64,000 nucleotides of DNA from Chryseobacterium capnotolerans (GTDB taxonomy: Bacteria > Bacteroidota > Bacteroidia > Flavobacteriales > Weeksellaceae): positions 5,213,001-5,277,000 of the forward strand of contig NZ_CP065589.1 of assembly GCF_021278965.1 (NCBI RefSeq), given 5' to 3'. Shown here in pieces: positions 40,180 through 49,323 of this stretch. The translations under genes were made by a program, and so were the position numbers. How positions within the stretch are numbered: position 1 is the stretch's first letter; every line of letters begins with the position of its first letter. The notes beneath the pieces were generated by a model. It saw only the letters and a list, made by a program, of their open reading frames with translations. It made no database searches and was not told the DNA's origin.

Positions 40180-42316
40180 ATGTTAAAGATTTATAGAATG
40201 AAAGGATTATTTTTTTTAGGGCTTAGTGTAGGCTCTGTGGCCTTTATTCAGGCTCAAAAAACAGATTCTCTGAAGATCAGAGAAATAGAAGCGGTCAGCT
40301 TTACGAAAAGACTTCCTGTTGCTAAGGAAATTATTAATGTTCAGAAAGATTTGGACGGTAAAAATCTGGGACAGGATCTTCCTATTCTTTTGAAAAATCA
40401 AACTTCAATTATTTCGACCTCGGACGCCGGAAACGGAGTAGGATATACTGGTTTTAGAATTCGTGGGGTCTCGGGAACGGCCATCAATGTGATGATGAAC
40501 GGAGTTCCTTATAATGATTCTGAAAGCCAGGGAACCTTTTTTGTGAATGTTCCGGATTTAACGAGCTCTGCCTCACAGATTGTAATTCAAAGAGGGGTTG
40601 GAACATCCAATAACGGAGTGTCTGCTTTTGGGGCAAGTATCAATGTGATCTCAAAGGAACCAGAAGAGAAGTTTTACTTTAAAACCGATGATAGCTACGG
40701 TTCTTTTAATACCTATAAATACTCAGCTGAGGTAGGTTCCGGAAAATTCTGGAAAAATCGGCTTTCTGTAATGGGAAGATACACAAATATTCATTCTGAT
40801 GGCTATATAGACAGAGCTTCTTCTGATCTGCATTCGTATAATTTTACCGCATTGTTTGAAGAAGGAAAAACCAAATTGCGTTTAATGGCTTTCGGTGGAA
40901 AAGAAAAAAACCTATCAGGCTTGGAACGGAATCAGCAGGGGAATGTGGGAGACGAATCCAACATTTAATATTTCCGGTGCCCTTAAGGACACTAATGGAA
41001 ATATTACAGGATTTTATGATAATGAAACGGATAACTACAGACAGAATCATTATCAGTTACTTTGGGAACAAAAATTCAATGACCGTTGGAATCTTGAAAC
41101 AACTTTCCACTACACGAAAGGAAAGGGATATTACGAAAACTATAAGCAAGCAAGCTCTTTCTCTAAATATCAGCTGCCTAATATTATTGAGAATGGGGTA
41201 ACGATTACGAAATCAGATTTTATCCGAAAAAAATGGTTAAATAATGATTTCTATGGAGTTGTTTCTACATTGTATGGAAAGTTTGAAAATCTTGACCTGA
41301 ACTTTGGAGCAGTAGCCAATCAGTACTATGGAAGACATTACGGAAATGTTACCGGAGTTTTTTATCCACAGATCCATGAAAGTGAATATTACAGAAATCG
41401 TTCTGTAAAGAATGAAGTTTCTGGTTTTGCAAAGGCCTTATACAGAATGGATAATTTTGAGTTCTTTGGAGATTTGCAGCTTAGAAGTATCAACTACAAT
41501 ACTAAGGTCATCATGGCTGGAGATGATGACGGTGCTGACCTGGATAAAAACTGGCTGTTCTTCAATCCTAAAGCAGGGGTGAATTATAAGTTAGAGGGTG
41601 GAAAGATATTCTTGTCTTATGCCCATGCTCATAGAGAACCAAGCAGAGCAGATATTATGGCCAACAATGATGTGAAGCCTGAAAAACTGCATGATTTTGA
41701 AGCAGGTTTGGAAAAACAGTTTGGGTTTCTATCTTTAACAGCGAACGTATATTATATGTATTATGTGAATCAGTTGGTTTTGAATGGACAGCTTAACAGT
41801 GTTGGAGCGTTTATCAGAACCAATTCAGGAAAAAGTTACAGACGTGGAGTAGAGATTGGTGCATTAGCCAAACTTTCAAAACAATGGGAAGTTTCCGGAA
41901 ACTTTACAGTAAGCCAAAATAGAAATCAGGATTTTAATATAGAAGTCGGAAAAGTACCGGTAAGTTTGGGGAATACTCAGATTTCATTTTCTCCGAATAT
42001 GATTGCCAACTTAGGGGTAAGATTTAATCCAAATAAAAATTTCCAGTTTGCCTTAATGAACCAATATGTTGGAAAGCAGTATCTGGATAATACGGAAGAT
42101 AAAAACTTAGAACTTAAAGATTATTTATTGACAGATTTTAATGCACAATACCAGTTTAAAATTGGAAACAATGATATAGCATTAAAACTATTGGTAAATA
42201 ACCTGTTCAACAAAAAATATGTGAACAATGGTTCTGTGAGTGAAGATGGAAGTCCACTTTACTTTGCCCAGGCAGGTACGAACTTCATGTTTGGAATCAG
42301 TTGGAAAATTCAATAG
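40180..42316 (+). CDS. TonB-dependent receptor, probable thiamin transporter (frameshifted in an A run)
   Basis: Outer membrane receptor of about 711 aa. The start ATG 40180 (or 40198, RMKGLFFLGLSVG) gives a signal peptide. The plug domain is complete: KNQTSIISTSDAGNGVGYTG, FRIRGVSGTAINVMMNGVPYNDSES and QRGVGTSNNGVSAFGASINV (spread over residues 65-155). The frame breaks at the seven-A run 40904-40910; removing one A restores GGKEKTYQAWNGISRGMWETNPTFN in overlapping segments. The C-terminus is a beta-barrel ending FMFGISWKIQ. A TPP riboswitch in the leader makes thiamin or a precursor its likely substrate. Confidence 0.88.
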
Positions 42317-42415
42317 ATTGAAAGAAAGTAATTGCTGTAAATAAGTGAATTGCAAATTTATCCCGAAAGAGACCAGAGATCATGAATTGTGAACGTGTTT
42401 TAATATGAAATACAC

Positions 42416-42441
42416 AAAAGGCTGCCTCAGCAGTCTTTTTT
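42416..42441 (+). terminator. Terminator after the TonB receptor
   Basis: GGCTGC and GCAGTC form a six-base stem (one G-U) with CTCA loop, followed by seven T. Confidence 0.65.
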
Positions 42442-42481
42442 TATATCCGTTAAATATCTTCAAAAAGTCATGAAAAAGTTA

Positions 42482-42489
42482 TAAATTTG
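42482..42489 (+). promoter_or_regulatory. -7 box TAAATTTG
   Basis: Exact TAnnTTTG match, 7 nt before the ATG of the HU/CCDC81-like gene. Confidence 0.4.
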
Positions 42490-42496
42490 CTGCCAA

Positions 42497-43249
42497 ATGA
42501 ATATTTCAGCATACATTTTAGAATATTTAAAACAATATGGAACTGTCACGGTTCCAGGCTTTGGGGTGTTTTCTCTGAAAAATTCTAAGGCTATTATCAA
42601 TTCCGAAAACGGAAGTATCCTGCCTCCTGCAAGTCAGATTGAATTCGCAATTGACTATGAAGTACAGAATGAAGATCTTACTGTTTTCATTGCCCGTGAA
42701 AAGCAAATGTCTGTAGAGGCTTCCAGAAGTGATCTGAAGATACAAACTGATTTTTGGAAGAAAAAACTTCAGGCAGAGCAGGTTCTTGAAATTCAAAATC
42801 TGGGAACTGTCTTTATTGAAGAGGGACATACTCATTTCAAAGGGAAAAGAGTGGAAGCAGGACGTCCGGATTTCTTCGGGTTGGAAGAAATCAGATTCTC
42901 TGATATTAATAATGGTGAGAAGGTAAATACTTTCGAAAACCGCGAAAAAGACTATAAATTCAAGAAGACTATTCTCTGGTTCTTCCTGTTGATTATTCCA
43001 ATTCTCGGTATTCTATACTTTGCATATACTCAACAGGAACTTCTCTTCGGTAAAAAGTCTTTTAATAAAGTATCAGTACAGACTTCTACCCACAGGATTG
43101 TAAAAGATACAGTAAAAGTTATGGTACATGCTCCTGAAACTCCGGTTTCAGATTCACTGAAGAAAGATTCATTGGTAAAACCTGTCGGAAAAGCCACGAA
43201 ACCAGTTCCGGCTGCTCCAAAAAACACTAAGAATAAATGGCAAAAATAA
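42497..43249 (+). CDS. HU/CCDC81-domain membrane protein
   Basis: A 250-residue protein. The N-terminus (YILEYLKQYGTVTVPGFGVFSL, residues 6-27) is the start of the HU-CCDC81-bacterial domain pair seen in Bacteroidota, here covering about 1-130. One transmembrane helix follows (TILWFFLLIIPILGILYFAY, about 163-182), then a Pro/Lys/Val-rich periplasmic tail (PVGKATKPVPAAPKN). No SPOR domain is evident at the end, although related proteins carry one. Overlaps the thioesterase by 13 nt. Confidence 0.7.
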   Translation: MNISAYILEYLKQYGTVTVPGFGVFSLKNSKAIINSENGSILPPASQIEFAIDYEVQNEDLTVFIAREKQMSVEASRSDLKIQTDFWKKKLQAEQVLEIQNLGTVFIEEGHTHFKGKRVEAGRPDFFGLEEIRFSDINNGEKVNTFENREKDYKFKKTILWFFLLIIPILGILYFAYTQQELLFGKKSFNKVSVQTSTHRIVKDTVKVMVHAPETPVSDSLKKDSLVKPVGKATKPVPAAPKNTKNKWQK

Positions 43250-43787
43250 AAACAGCGTCAGAATCCCTGACTATTATGACCAATATCGTTCTTCCGAACG
43301 AGACCAACTCTCTAAGAAACCTTTTTGGTGGTGAACTTTTAGCAAAAATGGACAGATGTGCTTCCATTTCTGCGGCAAGACATTGCGAAAGGAGAGTAGT
43401 AACAGCATCTGTGAACCATGTTTCATTCAATCATCCGATTCCTGAAGGAGGAGTTGTTGTTCTGGAATCTAAAGTTTCCAGAGCATTCTCTACTTCTATG
43501 GAGGTGTATGTAGATGTATGGTCAGATGATCCTATCAATCAGAAAAAATTCATACCAATTCAGGAATCTATACCTTTGTTGCGGTAGATGAATTCAACCG
43601 CCCGATTCCCATTCCGGATATGGTTCCGGAAACAGAAGATGAAAAAGAAAGATATGCAGCTGCCTTCCGTAGAAAAGAACTTTCACTAATTCTTTCCGGG
43701 AGAATGAAGCCTTTGGAATCTGTAGAACTTAAGAAATTATTCCAGGAGCCTGAAGAGCCTCAAACTTCTAAGAAGGATAAAAAATAA
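43237..43787 (+). CDS. Acyl-CoA thioesterase, hotdog fold (frameshifted in an A run)
   Basis: Hydrolyses acyl-CoA. The N-terminal part has the hotdog signature NLFGGELLAKMDRCASISAARH and HVSFNHPIPEG, as in YciA/BFIT-type enzymes. The frame is lost in six A at 43543-43548; a seventh restores QKKIHTNSGIYTFVAVDEFNRPIPIPDM. Total about 183 aa, normal for the family, with a Lys-rich tail. It shares 13 nt with the previous gene. Confidence 0.85.
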
Positions 43788-43808
43788 AACAACTGTTTTT
43801 ATAAGAAA

Positions 43809-43862
43809 AAATGCTTTTAAACTTTGCTGAGTGCCAACGCCTTTGCGAGCTTAAAAGCATTT
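43809..43862. repeat. Intergenic palindrome with TTTGCG words
   Basis: A perfect 12-bp inverted repeat (AAATGCTTTTAA / TTAAAAGCATTT) around a 30-nt loop with GCCTTTGCGAGC; it is followed by CTTAGCGTGACTCTGCGTTAAA. Such words recur between genes in related genomes. It may also serve as a terminator. Confidence 0.55.
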
Positions 43863-43943
43863 GTTGTTTATATATCTTAGCGTGACTCTGCGTTAAAATA
43901 ATAACTATAGACGAATGTCTTAATTTTTAAATTCTTTATTAAT

Positions 43944-44873
43944 ATGAAAATTCTCCTTTTAGATAAAAATCACCCGCTTATTACTGAACAGCTTTTAGCT
44001 AAAAACTTTATGTTGGAAGAAGACTTTACGTCCACTTACGATGAGGTTTGTGATAAGATCAAAAACTATGATGGTATTATCATCAGAAGCCGTATTCCTT
44101 TAGATAAAAACTTTCTTGAAAAAGCGCAGAACCTGAAGTTTATTGCAAGAGTAGGGGCCGGCATGGAGAACATTGATATTCCTGTTGCTGAAAAATTAGG
44201 TATCCAATTAATCAACTCGCCGGAAGGAAACAGAGATTCAGTTGCAGAACATGTTGTAGGAATGCTTCTGGTATTGATGAACAGACTTTTCATTGCTTCT
44301 CAGGAAGTGAAAAATGGAATCTGGAAACGTGAAGAAAACAGAGGAGATGAACTGCTGGGGAAAACGGTAGGATTAATAGGATATGGAAATATGGGAAAAG
44401 CTACAGCCAAAAGACTTTCCGGTTTTGGGTGTAAAGTGATATTCCATGATATTCTTCCAGGTCTTTCCGATGAATTTGCCACTCAGGTTACATTGGATGA
44501 ATTAAAACAGTCTGCAGAAGTATTAAGTCTGCATATTCCCCTGACTTCAGAAACTCACTATCTTGTTGATGAAACATTCATTTCTGAAATGGAAAATGAC
44601 TTCTATTTTGTGAATACAGCGAGAGGAAAAAATGTAAAAACTAAAAGTTTAGTAGAAGGATTGAAATTAGGGAAAGTAAAAGGAGCTTGCCTGGATGTAT
44701 TAGAATACGAAAAATCCTCTTTTGAGCACCTTGAAACAGAAAATGAAGACTTAAAATATCTTCTGGAATCAGAAAAAGCAATGGTAACTCCACATATTGC
44801 CGGGTGGACTCACCAGAGTAAAGAAAAACTGGCTCAATTTATTGTTGATAAGATTGTTGCCTCGCATTGTTAA
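43944..44873 (+). CDS. D-isomer 2-hydroxyacid dehydrogenase (phosphoglycerate-dehydrogenase-like)
   Basis: NAD-dependent oxidoreductase of 309 aa. ARVGAGMENIDIPVAEKLG and the Rossmann motif GLIGYGNMGKATAKRL (about residue 143) are present, followed by VNTARGKNV (catalytic Arg) and PHIAGWTHQS (catalytic His). It resembles 3-phosphoglycerate dehydrogenase without the ACT domain; serine synthesis is plausible but the gene is not beside serC. Confidence 0.9.
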   Translation: MKILLLDKNHPLITEQLLAKNFMLEEDFTSTYDEVCDKIKNYDGIIIRSRIPLDKNFLEKAQNLKFIARVGAGMENIDIPVAEKLGIQLINSPEGNRDSVAEHVVGMLLVLMNRLFIASQEVKNGIWKREENRGDELLGKTVGLIGYGNMGKATAKRLSGFGCKVIFHDILPGLSDEFATQVTLDELKQSAEVLSLHIPLTSETHYLVDETFISEMENDFYFVNTARGKNVKTKSLVEGLKLGKVKGACLDVLEYEKSSFEHLETENEDLKYLLESEKAMVTPHIAGWTHQSKEKLAQFIVDKIVASHC

Positions 44874-44896
44874 GCGATAAATAATTTTACTGAGAT

Positions 44897-44949
44897 GGCT
44901 GGGGAAGTAGTAATAATAGATACTTTTTCAGCCTTTTTTATGATCGTTA
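44897..44949 (+). terminator. Terminator after the dehydrogenase gene
   Basis: GGCTG...CAGCC enclosing AAGTA...TACTT, followed by a T run. Confidence 0.6.
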
Positions 44950-45052
44950 CTTTTTGTTTTTTTCTCATTTATGTTAAATTATTCATAATGTCACCTTCAT
45001 ATTTATAATTTAATTTCGACTTTTATTAAATTGCCGCTCATTTTTGAATCTT

Positions 45053-46315
45053 ATGAAGATGCGTAATCTAGTACTTGCTGTAACTGTTGCTTTATCCCTT
45101 TTTTCTTGTAAAAATAAATCTGAATCTAAAGAAGCTTCAGTTGAGAATACAACCAACCTTCCGAACTATGGGAATGTAGATTTGGGAAATGTGTTTACAA
45201 AAGCTGATGGACAGCTTTCGAATAAGGAATCGTTGACAGGTTATATAGACCAGTACTATAAAAAAATCTGGGAAGGCGGAGATCTTAGTGGTGGGATTCT
45301 AGTAGCTAAAGGTGACGAAATTTTATACGAAAACTATAGAGGTTTCGGGAGAGAAGGCAATCAGATGCCTATTGATAAAAATACACCTTTACACGTAGCT
45401 TCCGTTTCAAAAACATTGACGGCAATGGCCATGATGAAGCTTGTAGAAGCTGGGAAAATAAAACTTACCGATCATCTTACCCAATTCTTCCCAGGGTTTC
45501 CTTATCCTAATGTAACAGTCCAAACTTTATTAGACCAAAGAAGCGGATTACCCAAATACGAATACTTCATTACCAAAATACAACCTGCACCGGCAGAACT
45601 TTCCAAACAATTTATTACCAATCAGGATGTATTGAATATGATTATTAAATATAAACCGGACCTGGCAAGAGATACCGATACCGGATTTATGTATTGCAAT
45701 ACAAACTTTGCTTTATTGGCTTTATTGATCGAAAAAGTAACTCAAACTCCTTTTCCGCAGGCCATGAAAGAAATGGTATTCACACCATTGAAAATGACGA
45801 ATACTTACATCTTTCAGGAAAAAGATATACCTACAGCTTCACAATCTTTCTACTATGGTGGAAATAAATTATATCCATTGGATAGATTAGATCTGATCTA
45901 CGGTGACAAAAATGTCTATACCACACCGAGAGACCTGCTTAATTTTTCAAAAGCAATGTATTCAAAGGATTTTTTGAAGCCTGAACTGATGCAGATGGTA
46001 TTTACCCCTTACAGCAATGAAAAAGCTGGAATGAACAATTATGGACTTGGCTTTAGGATGAAAATATTTGATAATGGTGAAAAACTGACGTATCATAACG
46101 GATGGTGGCATGGAACAAATTCAGTATTTGCCCATCTTTTAAAATCTAAAGTTACCATCGTAGCGATTGGAAATAAATATTCAGGTAAAGTTTATACAGC
46201 ACTTGCTTTGTCAGGATTATTTGAGAATTTTCCTTTACAGCAGGAGAAACTTCAGACGGTAATGAACGATAGCAAAGATAGTTTGAACAGCGGACACGAA
46301 GTTTTTGGAGAATAA
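45053..46315 (+). CDS. Beta-lactamase-like serine hydrolase, lipoprotein
   Basis: A class C beta-lactamase/penicillin-binding fold protein of 420 aa. The start at 45053 gives a signal peptide with lipobox LFSC (Cys at residue 18). The catalytic SxxK is SVSK (in HVASVSKTLTAMAM, about residue 120), the YxN-like site is YCNTN, and a later HNGWWHGTN matches the third motif region (HxG). Likely a cell-wall peptidase, esterase or hydrolase rather than an antibiotic resistance enzyme. Confidence 0.86.
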   Translation: MKMRNLVLAVTVALSLFSCKNKSESKEASVENTTNLPNYGNVDLGNVFTKADGQLSNKESLTGYIDQYYKKIWEGGDLSGGILVAKGDEILYENYRGFGREGNQMPIDKNTPLHVASVSKTLTAMAMMKLVEAGKIKLTDHLTQFFPGFPYPNVTVQTLLDQRSGLPKYEYFITKIQPAPAELSKQFITNQDVLNMIIKYKPDLARDTDTGFMYCNTNFALLALLIEKVTQTPFPQAMKEMVFTPLKMTNTYIFQEKDIPTASQSFYYGGNKLYPLDRLDLIYGDKNVYTTPRDLLNFSKAMYSKDFLKPELMQMVFTPYSNEKAGMNNYGLGFRMKIFDNGEKLTYHNGWWHGTNSVFAHLLKSKVTIVAIGNKYSGKVYTALALSGLFENFPLQQEKLQTVMNDSKDSLNSGHEVFGE

Positions 46316-46319
46316 TGTT

Positions 46320-46327
46320 TACTTTTG
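46320..46327 (+). promoter_or_regulatory. -7 box TACTTTTG
   Basis: Exact TAnnTTTG match, 13 nt before the next lipoprotein start. -33 spacing is poor. Confidence 0.3.
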
Positions 46328-46340
46328 CTTAAACATTTTC

Positions 46341-48116
46341 ATGAAAAGGTTTCTTTTATTATTTGTTATCAGTTTTCTTGTACATTCATGTGCAAGGGTA
46401 GGATCTCCTGTGGGAGGCCCTAAAGATACACTGGCCCCAAAATTTTTAAGTTCAAATATTGATACAACAAGGATTAATGTAAAAAGAGATATCCACGAAC
46501 TTCGCCTGGATTTTGATGAATACGTAACCTTAAAGGACATCAATAAAAATCTTATTATTTCTCCGCCTATCAAGAATATCAAACGAATTCTTCCATCGAA
46601 TATCGCAAATAAATTTGTTCTTATCCAATGGACTGATACGCTTCAGGCTAATACCACTTACAATTTCAATTTTGGAAATTCTATTGCGGATAATAATGAG
46701 GCCAATATTCTCAGGTATTTTAATTTCGCATTTTCTACAGGTGATAAACTGGATGATCTGTACATCAGTGGGGAAGTAAAAGATGCCATGCAGATCAAAA
46801 AGAAGACCGGTACTAATGAAAATAAGCTCGTAGTTGGGCTGTATCAGGTAAAAGATACCATGAACTACAAACAAAAACCTTATTATATTACCAAGGTAGA
46901 TGACGATGGATATTACGAGCTGAATTACCTTTCTCCGGGAAAATATAAGATCATTGCTTTCGAAGATGAAAACGGAAACTCAATCTATGATCCTGGAAAG
47001 GAGAAAATTGGATTTAAGAAAGAAGTGGTTGATTTTGAGAAATCAATTTCGGGTTTAAATTTAAGTATTTATCCATCAAAGAAGCCTTTAAAGTATTTGG
47101 ATATGAAAGAGATTTCTGGTGGGGTACTTATGACGTTTGAAGGACATCCTGAAGAAGTAAATGTTCAATCACTCAATGACAAACTTAAAGATATAAAAGT
47201 AACCCATACACCAAAATCAGATTCGGTGAGAATCTGGTTTGACGCGGTAAAGAGTAATGTAGGACAGGAAACTACTGAGAAGTTGTCATTTAGCCACAAT
47301 ATTGGTCCGAAAAAAGATACCGTATATTCTGTTTCTTTATTCTATAAATACAATAAGAAAAATACAATGGATGTTTTCAGCGATAATGGAGGTGGATCAT
47401 TACCCCCAAAAACTGATTTTAAAATTTCATCCAATTACTTTATTGATAAGATTGATCCTTCAAAATGGAAATTGGCGGTGAAAGGAGATTCTTTGAATAC
47501 TATTCCATTTACAGCTAAGATTTCAGAGACCAATCCTTATCAGATTCAGGTGAATTCTGATTTTATCAGTGGGAAAGATTATCAGCTTACAATTCCTAAA
47601 GAAACAGTTTCTTCTTTCTATGCAAAGAATGCCCAATCTAAACGTTTTGATTTCACCGTTGATAAAGTAGAGCAGTTTGGAAGCCTGGAGTTTACCCTTA
47701 CTAATGCTCCCGCTTCTAACTATTGGATTCAGTTACTGGATTCTTCAGATAAAGTGGTATATCAGAAATATACCAAAGGAGATAAAGTAAAATTTGATCT
47801 TCTGAAACCTGAAGAATATGTTGTCAGAATATTAGTAGATAACAATAATGACAAGTATTGGGATGAAGCAGATTTTTCCACAGAAACTTTTGCAGAAGAT
47901 GCCTATGTTTACTATAAAAAAGCTTTGGTAAAAGCATTATGGGAAACAAGAGAAGAATGGGATCTGAAAGATACCAGAACACTAGATAATCCTAAAGGAA
48001 CAGCTCCAACGACTCCGGTCTCACCTCCTGTTTCTGACGAAAAAGAAAAAGCTGTAATACAGGAAAATAAAAAAGAGCTTAAATCTGCCAATGCAGTGAT
48101 AACTCCGGTAAAATAG
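46341..48116 (+). CDS. Ig-like domain lipoprotein
   Basis: A 591-residue surface or outer-membrane lipoprotein. The ATG at 46341 gives a signal peptide with lipobox VHSC. The mature start GSPVGGPKDTLAPKFL is typical of Bacteroidota Ig-like (Big_5) lipoproteins, where the N-terminal domain (about 30-130, with NTTYNFNFGNSIAD) is an SbsA-like Ig fold. A middle carboxypeptidase-like domain may lie around YYELNYLSPGKYKIIAFEDENG (residues spread 190-215). The C-terminus is Lys/Pro rich. Function unknown; it precedes the heme-binding protein by 4 nt. Confidence 0.82.
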   Translation: MKRFLLLFVISFLVHSCARVGSPVGGPKDTLAPKFLSSNIDTTRINVKRDIHELRLDFDEYVTLKDINKNLIISPPIKNIKRILPSNIANKFVLIQWTDTLQANTTYNFNFGNSIADNNEANILRYFNFAFSTGDKLDDLYISGEVKDAMQIKKKTGTNENKLVVGLYQVKDTMNYKQKPYYITKVDDDGYYELNYLSPGKYKIIAFEDENGNSIYDPGKEKIGFKKEVVDFEKSISGLNLSIYPSKKPLKYLDMKEISGGVLMTFEGHPEEVNVQSLNDKLKDIKVTHTPKSDSVRIWFDAVKSNVGQETTEKLSFSHNIGPKKDTVYSVSLFYKYNKKNTMDVFSDNGGGSLPPKTDFKISSNYFIDKIDPSKWKLAVKGDSLNTIPFTAKISETNPYQIQVNSDFISGKDYQLTIPKETVSSFYAKNAQSKRFDFTVDKVEQFGSLEFTLTNAPASNYWIQLLDSSDKVVYQKYTKGDKVKFDLLKPEEYVVRILVDNNNDKYWDEADFSTETFAEDAYVYYKKALVKALWETREEWDLKDTRTLDNPKGTAPTTPVSPPVSDEKEKAVIQENKKELKSANAVITPVK

Positions 48117-48120
48117 ATTT

Positions 48121-48579
48121 ATGAAGACGGCAAAAAAAATAGTCTTATGGACTTTGGTAATATTTGCGCTTATCCAGCTTATCCCCATTGATAGGGTGAA
48201 TAAACCGGTTGATGCTAAGGTGAATTTTGTTCAGATGAAGCATACTCCGGAAAAGATAAGTACGCTTCTTAAAAATGCCTGCTATGACTGTCATTCAGAT
48301 GAAACGGTATATCCTAACTATGCTTATGTGGCTCCTATTTCTTGGTCTGTAAAAAGCCATGTGAATGATGGGCGTCAACGACTTAATTTTTCTGTATGGG
48401 GAACCTATAATAAAGAATTAAAAGAGAATATGCTCGATAGGTCTATGGAGGCTCTTAAGCATAAAACAATGCCGCTTCCTGGTTATATTGTTTATCATAA
48501 AGAAGCTAAGCTTTCAGAAGCAGAAAGAACTCTGCTTAGCCAGTATTTTGAGGAAATGCTGAAATCTAAAACATACTGA
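48121..48579 (+). CDS. Heme-binding domain protein (CxxCH)
   Basis: A 152-residue membrane-anchored protein with one N-terminal helix (residues 5-22) and one c-type heme motif CYDCH (about residue 57) followed by PISWSVKSHVNDGRQRLNFS, the signature of the haem_bd family. It probably faces the periplasm and carries one covalent heme; partner unknown. It directly follows the Ig-like lipoprotein. Confidence 0.86.
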   Translation: MKTAKKIVLWTLVIFALIQLIPIDRVNKPVDAKVNFVQMKHTPEKISTLLKNACYDCHSDETVYPNYAYVAPISWSVKSHVNDGRQRLNFSVWGTYNKELKENMLDRSMEALKHKTMPLPGYIVYHKEAKLSEAERTLLSQYFEEMLKSKTY

Positions 48580-48594
48580 TTTAAAATATAATAA

Positions 48595-48658
48595 TTCCCA
48601 CAGATTACACAGATCATCACAGAGTTTATATCTGTGTAATTCGTGAAATCTGTGGGAA
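48595..48658. repeat. Intergenic palindromic repeat, CGCAGAT/CACAGAT family (copy 2)
   Basis: A nested hairpin: a perfect 12-bp outer stem (TTCCCACAGATT / AATCTGTGGGAA) around a perfect 11-bp inner one (ATTACACAGAT / ATCTGTGTAAT). Confidence 0.8.
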
Positions 48659-48681
48659 AATTATTTTCTTACCATAAAAAA

Positions 48682-48755
48682 GCTCCCGCAGATTTTACAA
48701 AATAAGCAGTGGATAAAACCCAATAATCTGCCGTATCTGCAAAATCTGCGAGAGC
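48682..48755. repeat. Intergenic palindromic repeat, CGCAGAT family (copy 3)
   Basis: A 15-bp stem with one mismatch (GCTCCCGCAGATTTT / AAAATCTGCGAGAGC), only 24 bp from copy 2 and resembling copy 1 at 26.0 kb. Confidence 0.75.
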
Positions 48756-48769
48756 CTATATTACAAAAA

Positions 48770-49282
48770 TTATTTCTTCAGGTAATCCTCAAAGAATCTC
48801 TTCTGAGAATCAAATGCAATCTCATCAAGGCTCAGTTCCTGTAAAGGAATCCATACCGCTTCAGAGATCTCTGAAAGTTCAAGATTTGCCTCAAACTTCT
48901 CCGAAACAGTATATTCATAAAAGAGATCAATGGTATTGTAATCAATTTCTTTATACTGATAGACGTTCGGAAGGCTGGTAAGGTATTTCAGATTAGAAAT
49001 ATTGATATCAAGCTGAAGTTCTTCAAAAAGCTCTCTTTTACAGGTTTCCTCTGCACTTTCTTTAGGGTCAACGAAACCTCCGGCCAGATCCAATTTCCCT
49101 CTTTTAGGGTCTCTGTTTCTTCGGGTAAGATAAATTTCGTCACCACATCTGATCACAACCGCTACTGCGCCTGCTACATTGTTATACAGTGTAAAACCAC
49201 ATTCGGGACAGCTCCATTTCTTTTCACCATCCCAATGTAAGGTCTCTTTGCCACAGCTTGGGCAATATTTCAATACTTTCAT
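48770..49282 (-). CDS. NUDIX hydrolase with zinc ribbon
   Basis: Hydrolyses a nucleoside diphosphate linked to another moiety. A zinc ribbon comes first (CPSCGKETLHWDGEKKWSCPECG; four Cys, residues 7-28), as in NudC-type NADH pyrophosphatases. The NUDIX box is complete: GGFVDPKESAEETCKRELFEEL. The Met at 49282 (KVLKYCPSCG) is preferred; a longer start at 49303 adds only seven residues. Confidence 0.88.
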   Translation of the reverse strand: MKVLKYCPSCGKETLHWDGEKKWSCPECGFTLYNNVAGAVAVVIRCGDEIYLTRRNRDPKRGKLDLAGGFVDPKESAEETCKRELFEELQLDINISNLKYLTSLPNVYQYKEIDYNTIDLFYEYTVSEKFEANLELSEISEAVWIPLQELSLDEIAFDSQKRFFEDYLKK

Positions 49283-49323
49283 CTGTCTATAATTATTCTT
49301 CAAAGGTCAAAAGACCTTTAGCA

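Noticed and set aside
45053..46315. Antibiotic-resistance beta-lactamase
   Set aside because: The fold and SxxK motif match, but the lipoprotein signal and the HxG third motif resemble generic serine hydrolases; resistance is not supported.
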